Positions 36,453 to 46,036 of a stretch of 64,000 bases of DNA are shown piece after piece; positions within the stretch are counted from its first letter, which is position 1; each line of letters starts with the position of its first letter. A model generated the notes under the pieces. The model did not search any database and had not been told where the DNA came from. It saw only the letters and a program-made list of their open reading frames with translations. The DNA comes from Bacteroidetes bacterium GWE2_42_24 (GTDB lineage: Bacteria > Bacteroidota > Bacteroidia > Bacteroidales > TTA-H9): assembly GCA_001768515.1 (NCBI GenBank), contig MEOA01000023.1:1-64000 (forward strand), read 5' to 3'. The position numbers and the translations under genes were made by a program.

Positions 36453-37712
36453 TTACACCACCTCATTGCGGTGTGAGTCGAGCTTGATGAAGATAAACAG
36501 AAGAATTGTAAACGACCATAACGATGACCCCCCATAGCTGAAGAATGGCAGCGGAATCCCGACAACCGGCAATAGCCCGATGGCCATACCCACGTTAATT
36601 GCCAGATGAAAAAAGAGGATTGAAGCCACCCCATAGCCATAGATTCTGGCAAATGCTGTTCGTTGTCGCTCTGCTTGCAGGATGATCCGGATGAGCAGCG
36701 CCAGAAACAACCCGAGGACCACAGTACTGCCAACAAATCCCCACTCCTCACCTACAGTACAAAAGATAAAATCGGTACTCTGCTCAGGTACATAATTGTA
36801 CTTGGTCTGAGTTCCGTTTAGGTATCCCTTTCCAACGATACCACCACTGCCGATGGCAATCAGCGATTGATGAACATTATACCCGGCTCCTTTCAGGTCG
36901 GTTTCTTTTCCAAGCAACACATTGATACGTTCCTTCTGGTGAGGTTCGAGTACCTTATGAAACGTGTAATCAACACTGAACACGAAGGCAGCAGAAATCA
37001 GAAAGATACCTATAAGAGGCACCCAGGGCCGGCGTCCCCGTTGCCATCGCCAGGCAATCAAAGCCAGTATTACAGCCGCTGAGCCTATCACAATCCATTG
37101 ATTTACCAATAGGCTCATCACGAAAAGCACCGCAGCAACAAAGCCGGCAACAAGAAATCCTCCGCTTAAACCCTCACGAAACAACACCAGAATAAACGTG
37201 GCATAAACGATAGCAGAACCTGTATCATTCTGGGCGAGAATTAATATAGGAGGGATTCCCAGTATTATAGCCACAACCACCTTTGTTGAAAGCGTCTGTA
37301 TATTCACATGGGTACGTCCAAGATAAGCCGCCAGTGCAAGGTTGGTGGCAAACTTCGCCAGTTCGGCCGGCTGAAGCCTGAATGATCCTATTTCAATCCA
37401 TGACTTTGAACCAGCGACTTCACGGCCAACACCAAGAACCAAAACCAATAAAAGAATGATCCCAACATAGATCACATACGAGAAACTTGAAAAGAACCTT
37501 GCCTCGGTCATCATAATCAGAAAAATCAGCAAGGCCGAAGTACCAATCCACAGTGCTTGTTTTCCGTAATTTGTACTCAGGTCAAAAATACTGCTATGTG
37601 TGTCATCGTATACCGCTGCATAGATGTTGAGCCAACCCATCAGAACCAGCAGGATATAAATGACGATCATCACTTTGTCGGCATTCTGGAAAACATTCTT
37701 CCGCTCTCTCAT
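36453..37712 (-). CDS. rodA: Rod-shape-determining protein, SEDS peptidoglycan polymerase
   Basis: 419 residues with about ten membrane helices. Family motifs are GSKSWIEIGSFRLQPAELAKF, the loop VHQSLIAIGSGGIVGKGYLNGTQTKYNYVPEQSTDFIF and VGIPLPFFSYGGSS. RodA polymerises lipid II glycan strands in the elongasome together with PBP2, whose gene overlaps by 4 bases. The protein is a little longer than average because of extra hydrophobic segments at about 180-240. Confidence 0.94.
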   Translation of the reverse strand: MRERKNVFQNADKVMIVIYILLVLMGWLNIYAAVYDDTHSSIFDLSTNYGKQALWIGTSALLIFLIMMTEARFFSSFSYVIYVGIILLLVLVLGVGREVAGSKSWIEIGSFRLQPAELAKFATNLALAAYLGRTHVNIQTLSTKVVVAIILGIPPILILAQNDTGSAIVYATFILVLFREGLSGGFLVAGFVAAVLFVMSLLVNQWIVIGSAAVILALIAWRWQRGRRPWVPLIGIFLISAAFVFSVDYTFHKVLEPHQKERINVLLGKETDLKGAGYNVHQSLIAIGSGGIVGKGYLNGTQTKYNYVPEQSTDFIFCTVGEEWGFVGSTVVLGLFLALLIRIILQAERQRTAFARIYGYGVASILFFHLAINVGMAIGLLPVVGIPLPFFSYGGSSLWSFTILLFIFIKLDSHRNEVV

Positions 37713-39517
37713 GGCCCAATAAGGTTTGAATTTATCATATGCTCTTCCACATCAAGCCGTTTCACTCTACCCTTGATGTACTTCTCCATCAACAATGAAG
37801 CGATTGGACCTGCCCAGGTAGCACCAAAACCCGCATTTTCAACCACAACACAGATGGCGATCTTCGGGTTGTCCTTTGGCGCAAATGCCAGAAACAGCGA
37901 ATGGTCCTTGCCATGCGGATTCTGTACAGTTCCTGTTTTACCGCATGAAGAAATGCTGTCGATCTTCCAATACCGGGCAGTGCCATGAGATGCTTCAAAT
38001 ACATTATTCATCCCTTCTATGATAGGAAGAAAATATTCATCGGCCACGGCTGTCTTCTTTTTCTCAAACCCAATGTCGTGATCCCCTGCCCGCTTCACCA
38101 CGTGCGGAGGGATGTAGTAACCCCGGTTGGCGATCGTGGCTGAAAGATTAGCAAGCTGAAGAGGGGTAACCAGAATTTCACCCTGGCCAATACTCAGGGA
38201 CCGAATGGTCAATGACCGCCACCCATTTCTACCGAAATACTTATCATAGTATGCGTCCTTAGGAATATTCCCATTTGCCTGATTGAGCAAATCGGGGCTG
38301 ATGGGTGATCCAAAGCCGAAACTTAGAACGATACGGCGCCATTCGTTATATCCTTTGCGGGTATTTGTATACCCGAAACGATCGACAGAAGTCCTGAAAA
38401 CATTCCAAAAATAGGGATTACAACTCTGTTCAATAGCACCAATCAGATCCAAAGGTGTAGCATGACTATGCGTACAGGCAATTGGAGAACTAGCCTTTCC
38501 ATTGCAACCAAACCGACTGTTAACAGTGATAGTTCCTTCCTCCAGACCAGTAAGCCCAACAACAAGCTTAAAGGTTGAACCAGGTGGATATTGAGCCTGC
38601 AAAGCACGATTAAACAAGGGTTTTTGAGGATCCTGACTCAACATGGCAAAGTTCTTTGTTCGCTGCCTGCCAATCAGCAGATTCGGATCATAACCGGGAG
38701 CAGTAACCATCACAAGAATTTCCCCGGTGGAGGGTTCAATGGCAACTACACTGCCCCGCTTACCCTGCATCAACTTTTCAGCATACAATTGCAACTGAAG
38801 ATCGAGCGTCGATATCAGGTCTTCCCCCTGCACCTGTGGAACATCATACTGACCCTCTTCAAAACGACCCTTTTCACGGTTAAACACATCAACCATAACA
38901 ATCCGCATCCCTTTAACTCCCCGCAGTTCCTTTTCATACGACTTTTCAATCCCGCTCTTACCGACGTAGTCGCCGCTGATGTAGTATGGATCTTTATCAA
39001 TATCATTCTGATTCACCTCGCCCACATAACCAAGTACACTGGCAGCTATCGGGTAGGGGTATTTCCTTAAAGTTCGTGGCTGGACAAAAAAGCCCGGAAA
39101 TCGATAGAGCTTCTCCTGCAGGTATCCGTAAGATTCCTTGCTTATCTGCTCAAGAAAAATGGAAGCCTTATACATGGAATATTTTCTCGCCTTTGTAAGC
39201 CGATGCTTGAACAACTGTGGATCGAGATCAAGCAGCCTGCACAATTCAAGTGTATCCGGATTCTTTACCTGCCGCGGAATCACCATCAGATCATAAGCCG
39301 GCTCATTGGTCACAAGTTTATCTCCATGACGATCGTATATAATGCCTCTTGGTGGATATTGTACAAGCGATCGGCGTACATTGCTCTCCGATAAAAGCCG
39401 GTAATTGTCACTCAAAACCTGGATGTAAAAAAGCTTCACTAAAAAAATGACCACCGTTACCACCATGATGGCGATGATAACATACTGTCGTTGAGCAAAA
39501 AAAGCACGTCGGGTCAT
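37709..39517 (-). CDS. mrdA: Penicillin-binding protein 2 (elongasome transpeptidase)
   Basis: 602 residues from ATG 39517. One N-terminal membrane helix, PBP dimer domain (PPRGIIYDRHGDKLVTNEPAYD), and a transpeptidase domain with SxxK in PPGSTFKLVVG, SxN as SCN in IEQSCNPYFW and KTG in SSCGKTGTVQN. It cross-links peptidoglycan and partners with RodA. The frame is open to 39553, but a promoter element lies at 39535-39542. No mreB, mreC or mreD gene precedes it, unlike the arrangement in many Bacteroidota. Confidence 0.93.
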   Translation of the reverse strand: MTRRAFFAQRQYVIIAIMVVTVVIFLVKLFYIQVLSDNYRLLSESNVRRSLVQYPPRGIIYDRHGDKLVTNEPAYDLMVIPRQVKNPDTLELCRLLDLDPQLFKHRLTKARKYSMYKASIFLEQISKESYGYLQEKLYRFPGFFVQPRTLRKYPYPIAASVLGYVGEVNQNDIDKDPYYISGDYVGKSGIEKSYEKELRGVKGMRIVMVDVFNREKGRFEEGQYDVPQVQGEDLISTLDLQLQLYAEKLMQGKRGSVVAIEPSTGEILVMVTAPGYDPNLLIGRQRTKNFAMLSQDPQKPLFNRALQAQYPPGSTFKLVVGLTGLEEGTITVNSRFGCNGKASSPIACTHSHATPLDLIGAIEQSCNPYFWNVFRTSVDRFGYTNTRKGYNEWRRIVLSFGFGSPISPDLLNQANGNIPKDAYYDKYFGRNGWRSLTIRSLSIGQGEILVTPLQLANLSATIANRGYYIPPHVVKRAGDHDIGFEKKKTAVADEYFLPIIEGMNNVFEASHGTARYWKIDSISSCGKTGTVQNPHGKDHSLFLAFAPKDNPKIAICVVVENAGFGATWAGPIASLLMEKYIKGRVKRLDVEEHMINSNLIGP

Positions 39518-39534
39518 ATCTCGGTTTCTACCCG

Positions 39535-39542
39535 CAAAAATA
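39535..39542 (-). promoter_or_regulatory. Putative -7 element of mrdA-rodA
   Basis: The minus strand reads TATTTTTG, 17 bases before ATG 39517. It supports that start and shows that the pair has its own promoter. Confidence 0.5.
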
Positions 39543-39800
39543 GGATAAAACAACTTGATTTTAGATTAAAAATAACAATCCATTCTTGAAAAATGAGTTG
39601 CCTGTCCTCTTTCTCTCCGGCTTTTCCTTTAACACGGCTATTCACTTCAGCAACCACCAACTCCTGATTTACAGTGATTTTATAAATCTGAACTTTACAA
39701 CAACGACAAAAATAATAAGTAACGCACTGATTCAACGAATATTACTAAAAAAATAATAAAATTACAACGAACCAAATGGCGAATTCTACAATTATGTCTC

Positions 39801-39808
39801 TATATTTG
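39801..39808 (+). promoter_or_regulatory. Putative -7 element of the DUF5714 gene
   Basis: TATATTTG, 17 bases before ATG 39826. Confidence 0.55.
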
Positions 39809-39825
39809 CATGAAATCAATCAACC

Positions 39826-40539
39826 ATGAACCCTTCAAAAGGATGTATTCTTTGTGGCGATGAGTTGGTTTACACGAACGACTTGTCCGGATTAAACTGC
39901 CACTTCTGTGGAAAGGATGCTGTTAACCAGCAATCATGCGTCAACGGGCATTATATATGCCCGTCCTGCGAAAAAGCACCGGTGGAAGAACTTACCATGA
40001 CCTATTGTCTAACAACAGCTTCCACCGACCCAATTGCAATCGCCATGGATCTCATGAATCATCCCCATTTCAGTCTTCATGGTGCCGAACATCATTTTCT
40101 TGTACCAGCAGCCCTGCTTACCGCCTTCTACAACTTTAAAGGTCAGCCCGGAATGAAAAAGACAGCACTCGATGCCGCCTACGAGCGTTCTAAAGGAATT
40201 CCCTACGGGTTCTGCGCCATGAATGGTACCTGTGGTGCCGCAGTGGGAACAGGAACTTTTATCAGCATCATCACTACCGCATCACCCCTCTCAGGAAAAG
40301 AATGGCAACTCAGCAACATGATGACCGCCAGGTCACTCGATCGAATTGCCCGCTCCGGAGGACCCCGCTGTTGTAAACGCGACAGCTTCATCGCCTTTGT
40401 CACCGCGGTTGAATTTATGGACGAATTACTGGGGGTCAGACTCACCAATTCCACCCGCATCAACTGTCCTTTTCACGCTTCTAACAGGGAATGCTCCCGT
40501 GAGGAATGTATATTCTATCCCGATAAAAAAGGGGAATAA
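39826..40539 (+). CDS. Cysteine-rich DUF5714-type protein
   Basis: 237 residues. The N-terminal 60 hold paired cysteines typical of small zinc ribbons (CILCGDELVY, CHFCGKDA, CVNGHYICPSC). The main domain has HHFLVPAALLTAFYN, GFCAMNGTCGAAVGTGTF and CCKRDSFIA, and ends in a cluster CPFHASNRECSREECIFY. This fits DUF5714, often found with methyltransferases or metal-dependent redox proteins. The many conserved-looking Cys suggest metal or Fe-S binding. Function unknown. Confidence 0.7.
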   Translation: MNPSKGCILCGDELVYTNDLSGLNCHFCGKDAVNQQSCVNGHYICPSCEKAPVEELTMTYCLTTASTDPIAIAMDLMNHPHFSLHGAEHHFLVPAALLTAFYNFKGQPGMKKTALDAAYERSKGIPYGFCAMNGTCGAAVGTGTFISIITTASPLSGKEWQLSNMMTARSLDRIARSGGPRCCKRDSFIAFVTAVEFMDELLGVRLTNSTRINCPFHASNRECSREECIFYPDKKGE

Positions 40540-40682
40540 CACCCGTGAATACTCCAACTCCTGTCGCTATATTATTCTTTTCTTTCGAAATCCATCGCCT
40601 GTCAGGAATCAGGATATTGGCTACCAACCAGGATCAACCGAAAACTCCTGATCAACCGAGCAGTCATTGCCAGAACTTTTCT

Positions 40683-40690
40683 TAGGTTTG
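40683..40690 (+). promoter_or_regulatory. Putative -7 element before the gene at 40723
   Basis: TAGGTTTG, 32 bases before the start codon. Confidence 0.5.
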
Positions 40691-40722
40691 CAGCATAATT
40701 TCACCCCCCAAACCCACGTTGA

Positions 40723-41295
40723 ATGTCCATGAAAAAAAATATCACACTTTGCCTGCTGGCTTTAATCATCTTTGTCACCGGATCACCGTCATTTGCACAA
40801 CAAAAAAATCAGACCTTCCTTAGCCTGAATGTTGGAGCCGGCTTCCCTACAGGTAACTTCAAACAAAACAGCAAGACCGGTTTCGGTGGACTGGCCGATG
40901 CCCGGTATTTCGTTGCCAAACGACTGGCGCTGGGCGGAACCATCGGTTATTTCTCCTTTAAAGGAATACCTCAGACAGGAGACCCAACTGACCTTGATTT
41001 CCGATATAACTTTATCCCAATCATGGGTAATGTCAGCTACTATCTCGGCGATGGAAGATTCATTGCAGGCTTCGGTACCGGTATTGGGTTCTGTCGGTTT
41101 GATACCAAAATCCTGAATTATGAATCCATCTCAACAGCCGGCTTCAAATCGTGTGTGATGCCCCATGTTCACGGGCTCATCCTGATCAACCAAAAATTCA
41201 GCATCTCACTCATGACATCCTATATAGCTGTTTTTGGAGCTCAGGTAGATGTAGGCTTCTTCACAGCAATGGGTGGTGTGACATTCAAGCTTTAA
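40723..41295 (+). CDS. Outer-membrane beta-barrel protein
   Basis: 190 residues with a signal peptide (LLALIIFVTGSPSFAQQ). Mature strands such as LSLNVGAGFPTGNF, ARYFVAKRLALGGTIGYFSF, FIPIMGNVSYYLGDG and the last strand FFTAMGGVTFKL suit an eight-stranded barrel of the OmpA-like/PorT-like small barrels. A second ATG two codons downstream (40729) is equally possible. No function assigned. Confidence 0.75.
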   Translation: MSMKKNITLCLLALIIFVTGSPSFAQQKNQTFLSLNVGAGFPTGNFKQNSKTGFGGLADARYFVAKRLALGGTIGYFSFKGIPQTGDPTDLDFRYNFIPIMGNVSYYLGDGRFIAGFGTGIGFCRFDTKILNYESISTAGFKSCVMPHVHGLILINQKFSISLMTSYIAVFGAQVDVGFFTAMGGVTFKL

Positions 41296-41549
41296 AATTG
41301 TTGAATTATAAATGGTTCAACGTTCACAGCTCATAATCCTGGCGTTATAATACCAGACTACAACATTGAACATTTCTGACAACCAATACCCAAATCCAAT
41401 GTACTTTTATATTGATCCAATGTGCCGAAAGAAATTAGCCGGAAGTATGTTTATTTGAGCTGTCTCAACCAATGTATCCTGATACCAGATAACTGATAAC
41501 CGACACCTTTATCACTATCCATATTTCTTAATCATTAAAATCGTCCAAC

Positions 41550-42482
41550 ATGGCCATCCCTACTACCAGAGCGAAAGACAAAGGACAAATCGCAATTAAC
41601 CAGAAGAAATGCACCGGATGTGGTTTATGTGTTTCGGTGTGCAAAGACTTTAGCCTCGTCATCAAAGATGGCTTAGCAACAACTTCCGAGACTGAGGTAT
41701 TCGGATGCATCGGATGCGGGCACTGTATGGCCATCTGTCCCACAGGAGCTATTACCATCAATGGCAGGGAAATATCACCTGACGATTTATTCACCCTGCC
41801 TTCTGCCAGTGAAGCCGCTCATTACGAAAACCTCCTTGCCTTACTGCAACGACGCCGCAGTATCAGGGAATATACCACCGAACCTGTTGACCCTTCACTC
41901 ACCGACAGAATACTGAAAGCCGCTGCCACCGCTCCCATGGGACTTCCTCCATCCGATGTCCATGTCATGATACTCGACACTCCTCAGAAAGTACGCCAAT
42001 TCGCTGCTGATTTCTGCCAGTACCTCGAAACGATGAAATGGATTGCCTCGCGATGGTTTCTGGCACTAATGAGACCATTCTGGAGCAAATCGAATGATGA
42101 ACTCTTTAAAAAATTCGTGCGGCCTCTCATCAGCATCTACACTGAAGGGATGAAAAAAGGTGACAACCTCGTGTTGTATGACGCCCCCTTAGCCATGTAT
42201 TTCTACGGATCACCCTATGCCGATCCGGCCGACCCATTGATCGCGGCAACTTATGCCATGCTCGCAGCTGAATCGCTTGGACTGGGAACCTGCATGCTGG
42301 GCGCAGTCCATCCAATGATTCAAAATGGCAGGAAAGCAGCATCCTTCCGGAAAAAATACAACATCCGTTACACCAGCCGCGAAGGAGTTTTTGTGATCTT
42401 CGGGCATCCCGCTGTGAAGTACAGCAAAGGAGTTAACAGATCATTTGCCGCGGTAGATTTTTATAAGGAACAAAATAAATAG
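41550..42482 (+). CDS. Ferredoxin-fused nitroreductase-family protein
   Basis: 310 residues. Two 4Fe-4S motifs lie in the first 70 residues (CTGCGLCVSVC and CIGCGHCMAICPTGA). A FMN-binding nitroreductase domain starts with RRRSIREYTTEPVD and has AATYAMLAAESLGLGTCMLG. Electrons probably flow from a ferredoxin-type donor through the clusters to FMN. This two-domain form is common in anaerobes. The natural substrate is unknown. Confidence 0.9.
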   Translation: MAIPTTRAKDKGQIAINQKKCTGCGLCVSVCKDFSLVIKDGLATTSETEVFGCIGCGHCMAICPTGAITINGREISPDDLFTLPSASEAAHYENLLALLQRRRSIREYTTEPVDPSLTDRILKAAATAPMGLPPSDVHVMILDTPQKVRQFAADFCQYLETMKWIASRWFLALMRPFWSKSNDELFKKFVRPLISIYTEGMKKGDNLVLYDAPLAMYFYGSPYADPADPLIAATYAMLAAESLGLGTCMLGAVHPMIQNGRKAASFRKKYNIRYTSREGVFVIFGHPAVKYSKGVNRSFAAVDFYKEQNK

Positions 42483-42581
42483 AAGGCATTTCTTCTCTTT
42501 GCTTTTTAAATCAATTTATTTCCTGTGATTTATTGCAATTCCTCATAACCAATATTTCATGAATTTTTAGCCCTCCTACTG

Positions 42582-43034
42582 ATGAACAATTCAACGATCT
42601 GCAGCAGCCTCGGCCCTTGCGGCCTCTATTGTGGCCAATGCTTTGCCAATGAAAACGGAGCTATAAGACTTCATGCACTGGCCTTACAAAAAGCACTGGG
42701 TGAATTTGACAATTATGCCCGTCGATTTACGACGCTATTAAACGATCCCCGCTTTGAAAACTATCCTGCTTTCAAAGAAGTACTCGATCTGCTGACGGAA
42801 GGCAAATGCATGGGCTGTCGTTTCCAGTCCTGCAAATTGTTTGAGCAATGCGGGGTTAAGGAATGCGCACGTCAGAAAATGGTTGACTTCTGCTTTCAAT
42901 GCAAAGAATTCCCTTGCGAAGATCATGGCTTTGATGAAAATCTTGCAGGCCGCTGGCTTGCCATCAACAAACGGATAGGCACCATCGGGTTACAAAACTA
43001 CTTTGATGAAATAAAAGACAATCCAAGGTATTAA
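42582..43034 (+). CDS. DUF3795-domain protein
   Basis: 150 residues. GPCGLYCGQCFA near the start, CMGCRFQSCKLFEQCGVKECARQK and CFQCKEFPCE form the cysteine pattern of DUF3795, probably zinc or Fe-S binding. Function unknown. It lies about 100 bases after the nitroreductase and may share its transcript. Confidence 0.82.
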   Translation: MNNSTICSSLGPCGLYCGQCFANENGAIRLHALALQKALGEFDNYARRFTTLLNDPRFENYPAFKEVLDLLTEGKCMGCRFQSCKLFEQCGVKECARQKMVDFCFQCKEFPCEDHGFDENLAGRWLAINKRIGTIGLQNYFDEIKDNPRY

Positions 43035-43099
43035 ACAACAGGACTGTGGTACACATGTAACCTAAATATGCCGGCTTCGTGTGACTGCCAAACTTTACT

Positions 43100-43107
43100 T
43101 ACCTTTG
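43100..43107 (+). promoter_or_regulatory. Putative -7 element of the exonuclease/PPTase/formyltransferase run
   Basis: TACCTTTG, 54 bases before ATG 43162. Confidence 0.55.
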
Positions 43108-43161
43108 CCTCTCCAACAGGTATCCTATACCTGAATTATTTTACCGGCTAATTCAATATGC

Positions 43162-44217
43162 ATGAAATATAAATCATTCCTCTCGCTAAAAAGTATTTTC
43201 ATCCTCACCACATTGGTGTTCATTACAATTACCAATGACATCAGTGCCCAAAAAGTCCGGGTGGCTACTATTGGCTTCTACAACCTTGAAAACCTTTTCG
43301 ACACTATCAATCAAGCCGATGTTAACGATGACGAGTTTACCCCCACAGGTGCCAATCAATACACCCCCGAACGTTACCTTCATAAAATCAGTCAACTTTC
43401 GGATGTAATCTCACAAATCGGACGTGATGTCGATCCTAAAGGTCTGATGTTGCTCGGCGTTTCAGAGATAGAAAACCGTAGCGTCCTTGAAGACCTTGTC
43501 AATACCGCGAAACTAAAACCCATGAACCTTGGAATCGTCCACTTCGATGGCCCCGATCGCCGTGGTGTTGATGTCGGACTGCTATACCGCAGCGACCTGT
43601 TTAAAGTTCTGAATGCCCGTTCTGTCAGGCTTCACGTCAACGAAGACACAGCCTTTCGTACTCGCGACCAACTGGTTGTAACCGGCATGTTCGACAATGA
43701 AACAATTCATGTAATCGTCAACCATTGGCCTTCACGCAGCGGTGGAGAAGAAAAGAGTGCACCAAAACGATATGCAGCAGCAAGTCTTACCCGCCACATT
43801 GCCGATTCACTATACAAACTCAATCCGGAGGCAAAAATCATCATAATGGGTGACCTCAACGACGACCCCGTGAACCTGTCTGTGACTGAACACCTCGGTG
43901 CTGTGGGAAAGACAGGGAAACTCGAAAAACAGGGTCTGTTCAATCCGATGTGGAAAATGTACAAAGAGGGCATTGGCTCCCTCGCCTATCGTGATACATG
44001 GAACCTCTTCGACCAGATTATCGTCAGCGAACCTCTCGTCAACGACCGCTCTGGTTACCGCTTCCTGCGCGCCCATGTATTCAACCGCCCCTTCCTTCTT
44101 CAAAAAGAGGGTTCCTTTAAGGGCTACCCCTGGCGCACTTATGTTGGCAAAGACTTCAAGGGCGGTTACTCCGACCACCTGCCAACTTACATCATTCTTG
44201 TAAAAGAAGTAAAATGA
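43162..44217 (+). CDS. Secreted endonuclease/exonuclease/phosphatase-family protein
   Basis: 351 residues with a signal peptide (IFILTTLVFITITNDISAQ). EEP-fold motifs are FYNLENLFDT, GVSEIENRSVLEDL, VNHWPSRSGG, IIMGDLNDDP (catalytic Asp-x-Asn) and a final GYSDHLPTY (catalytic Ser-Asp-His). A periplasmic or secreted nuclease or phosphodiesterase. Its stop overlaps the next start (ATGA), which couples it to the PPTase. Confidence 0.9.
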   Translation: MKYKSFLSLKSIFILTTLVFITITNDISAQKVRVATIGFYNLENLFDTINQADVNDDEFTPTGANQYTPERYLHKISQLSDVISQIGRDVDPKGLMLLGVSEIENRSVLEDLVNTAKLKPMNLGIVHFDGPDRRGVDVGLLYRSDLFKVLNARSVRLHVNEDTAFRTRDQLVVTGMFDNETIHVIVNHWPSRSGGEEKSAPKRYAAASLTRHIADSLYKLNPEAKIIIMGDLNDDPVNLSVTEHLGAVGKTGKLEKQGLFNPMWKMYKEGIGSLAYRDTWNLFDQIIVSEPLVNDRSGYRFLRAHVFNRPFLLQKEGSFKGYPWRTYVGKDFKGGYSDHLPTYIILVKEVK

Positions 44218-44975
44218 GCCCTTTGTCCGGGACAGATCAGGTAGCTATTTACTTCCGTCTGATCAATACACCGGAGTTTTCCTCCTTTCCATTTCCTGCT
44301 CCTTTCTCTGATCAGAAACCTGTGCTCATGATCGTTGATCCTGCAGCAGAGACAACCCTCAATATCTCCGGTTGGCTCACCCCTTCCGAACAAAAAAAAG
44401 CCGAAGGGCTTAAACCCGAGAACCGCCGACAGCTCTGGATGGTCACCCATTCCATGCTTAACTGTCAGCTTGCCTCACTGACAGGGATCGGATCAATCGT
44501 TCCGGCCATCACAACCCTTCCCGGCGGCAAACCTGTGCTCAAACAACCTGCCGGACTTCATTTTAATATGGCCGACACCAACGACCTTGCCATTCTGGCT
44601 TTCTCGCGACACCCGGTTGGTATTGATGTTGAACTACTTAAGACAGAATTCAATTACCAGCCGGTCGTACAGCGCTATTTTTCAAACACCGATGCCCGGT
44701 GGATTTCCAAAGGCGATGCCCGCCGGTTTTACCTCTTGTGGACACGCAAAGAAGCCATCCTGAAACTGACAGGTGCAGGGCTGACCGATCATCTTTCCGA
44801 ATTCGATGCCTCGACGGATCAATGGACAGGCGACGCAAAATTTGTTTTTGCCCACGAAACACTCAATCCTGAAATCTTCACCTACTCCTTCTTTTCCGGC
44901 AGGCATGTATTTTCACTGGCCTGTTATAACCCAATAGAGGCATGGGAATCCCCGAATACCGCATTCACCCTTTAG
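44214..44975 (+). CDS. 4'-phosphopantetheinyl transferase superfamily protein
   Basis: 253 residues, Sfp/AcpT-like. Motifs are VGIDVELLKTE (Mg-binding Asp and Glu) and FYLLWTRKEAILKLTGAGL (WxxKEAxxK). It transfers the 4'-phosphopantetheine arm from CoA to a carrier protein serine. The nearest visible client is the ACP at 16056. It is translationally coupled to the upstream exonuclease-like gene and followed after 16 bases by a formyltransferase-like gene. Confidence 0.9.
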   Translation: MSPLSGTDQVAIYFRLINTPEFSSFPFPAPFSDQKPVLMIVDPAAETTLNISGWLTPSEQKKAEGLKPENRRQLWMVTHSMLNCQLASLTGIGSIVPAITTLPGGKPVLKQPAGLHFNMADTNDLAILAFSRHPVGIDVELLKTEFNYQPVVQRYFSNTDARWISKGDARRFYLLWTRKEAILKLTGAGLTDHLSEFDASTDQWTGDAKFVFAHETLNPEIFTYSFFSGRHVFSLACYNPIEAWESPNTAFTL

Positions 44976-44991
44976 TTGTCCGTACTACCAG

Positions 44992-45765
44992 ATGTTAAAA
45001 ATAGCCATCCTTAGCGAAAATAGCCTGATTGACGCCTACACCCAGAGGGTACTACAACCCGTAAGCACCGACCCACGATTTAAAATCGTGGGAATTGTTG
45101 TTCATCCACGCCCCAGGAAATCATTCAAACAAAAAATAAAGGCTTTCAAACGAAGATTAAAAGGAGGTGCTTTTTTGGTGATGATCATCGGGAAGTTCAT
45201 CACCAAAATGTCAAAAACGACTTACAACACTCCTGACGAAAGAAAATCATTTGCATCAGTTTTCTCCGGACAACTATTTCCTGAATTGAGGTTTACCATG
45301 CTCAATGAAGCAGCCTGCGAACAGCTTCGTCAATTGGATGCCGACCTGATGATTCTCGCAGGTTATCACCAGATCGTCAGTTCTGAAGTTATCAATCTGT
45401 TGCCACGAGGTGTCTTATCATATCACTATGGCGATATGCGTAAATATAGGGGACAGCCTCCGGTTTTCCGGGAACTGCTTAACGGGGAATCCTCCATTGG
45501 GATTACACTCCAGCAAATCACGGCAGGTATTGATCGGGGCGCTCCAGTCGAAGAGATGAGCCTCTCAATCGCCGAAGGAGAAACGCTGGCTTCCCTCGAA
45601 CAAAGGATTCTCAGCGCCTCAGAAATGATGATGTACAAGGCACTGTGCCGATATCTCGATCCGGCCTATGCTCCCGCCAATTTATCGGCCTACGGGCCTG
45701 TATATACCTTCCCCGGGCTCATCACCTGGCTGCGGTTCCACCTGAAATATAGTCTCTTTAAATAG
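44992..45765 (+). CDS. Formyltransferase-family protein (PurN/Fmt-like fold)
   Basis: 257 residues. The N-terminal Rossmann part is IAILSENSLIDAYTQRVL. The catalytic stretch GVLSYHYGDMRKYRGQPPVFREL is the counterpart of the GxxNxHPSLLPxYRG motif, and ITAGIDRGAPV holds the catalytic Asp. The motif Asn is replaced by Ser, while His and Asp remain. It may formylate an amino sugar or other amine, using 10-formyl-THF, or may have changed activity. Confidence 0.82.
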   Translation: MLKIAILSENSLIDAYTQRVLQPVSTDPRFKIVGIVVHPRPRKSFKQKIKAFKRRLKGGAFLVMIIGKFITKMSKTTYNTPDERKSFASVFSGQLFPELRFTMLNEAACEQLRQLDADLMILAGYHQIVSSEVINLLPRGVLSYHYGDMRKYRGQPPVFRELLNGESSIGITLQQITAGIDRGAPVEEMSLSIAEGETLASLEQRILSASEMMMYKALCRYLDPAYAPANLSAYGPVYTFPGLITWLRFHLKYSLFK

Positions 45766-45919
45766 TGTCTGTCGATAAAATCTCCGTCTTTTTTGGCTAC
45801 CGGTTTTTATGAGTGAACAGATATTTTCCATCGCAAATGGCAAAGAAAACTCAACCGCCCCGGAAATTGCTAATAACTTTTTTTGTTAAGACGTCAGAAT
45901 TTCAAAAATTAAGAACCAC

Positions 45920-46036
45920 AACCCCGAAGGGGTGGAATTATTATAGCACAATAAATATTAATCAACAGAAACCCCAAAGGGGTGGAATCACTATAGTGCA
46001 GAAGTAAGGGATACAACCGAAAACCCGAAGGGGTGG
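45920..46036. repeat. Three REP-like units with 50/51-base spacing
   Basis: AACCCCGAAGGGGTGGAAT and variants start at 45920, 45970 and 46021. Each contains the palindrome ACCCCGAAGGGGT or a near match. Spacer starts are also similar (GGAATNANTATAG). Such CCCC-GAA-GGGG palindromes occur dispersed in Bacteroidota intergenic regions. Too few and too divergent for a CRISPR. Confidence 0.7.

Noticed and set aside
45920-46036. CRISPR-like regular spacing
   Set aside because: Only three units, with mismatched repeats and partly similar spacers; no cas gene in the window.
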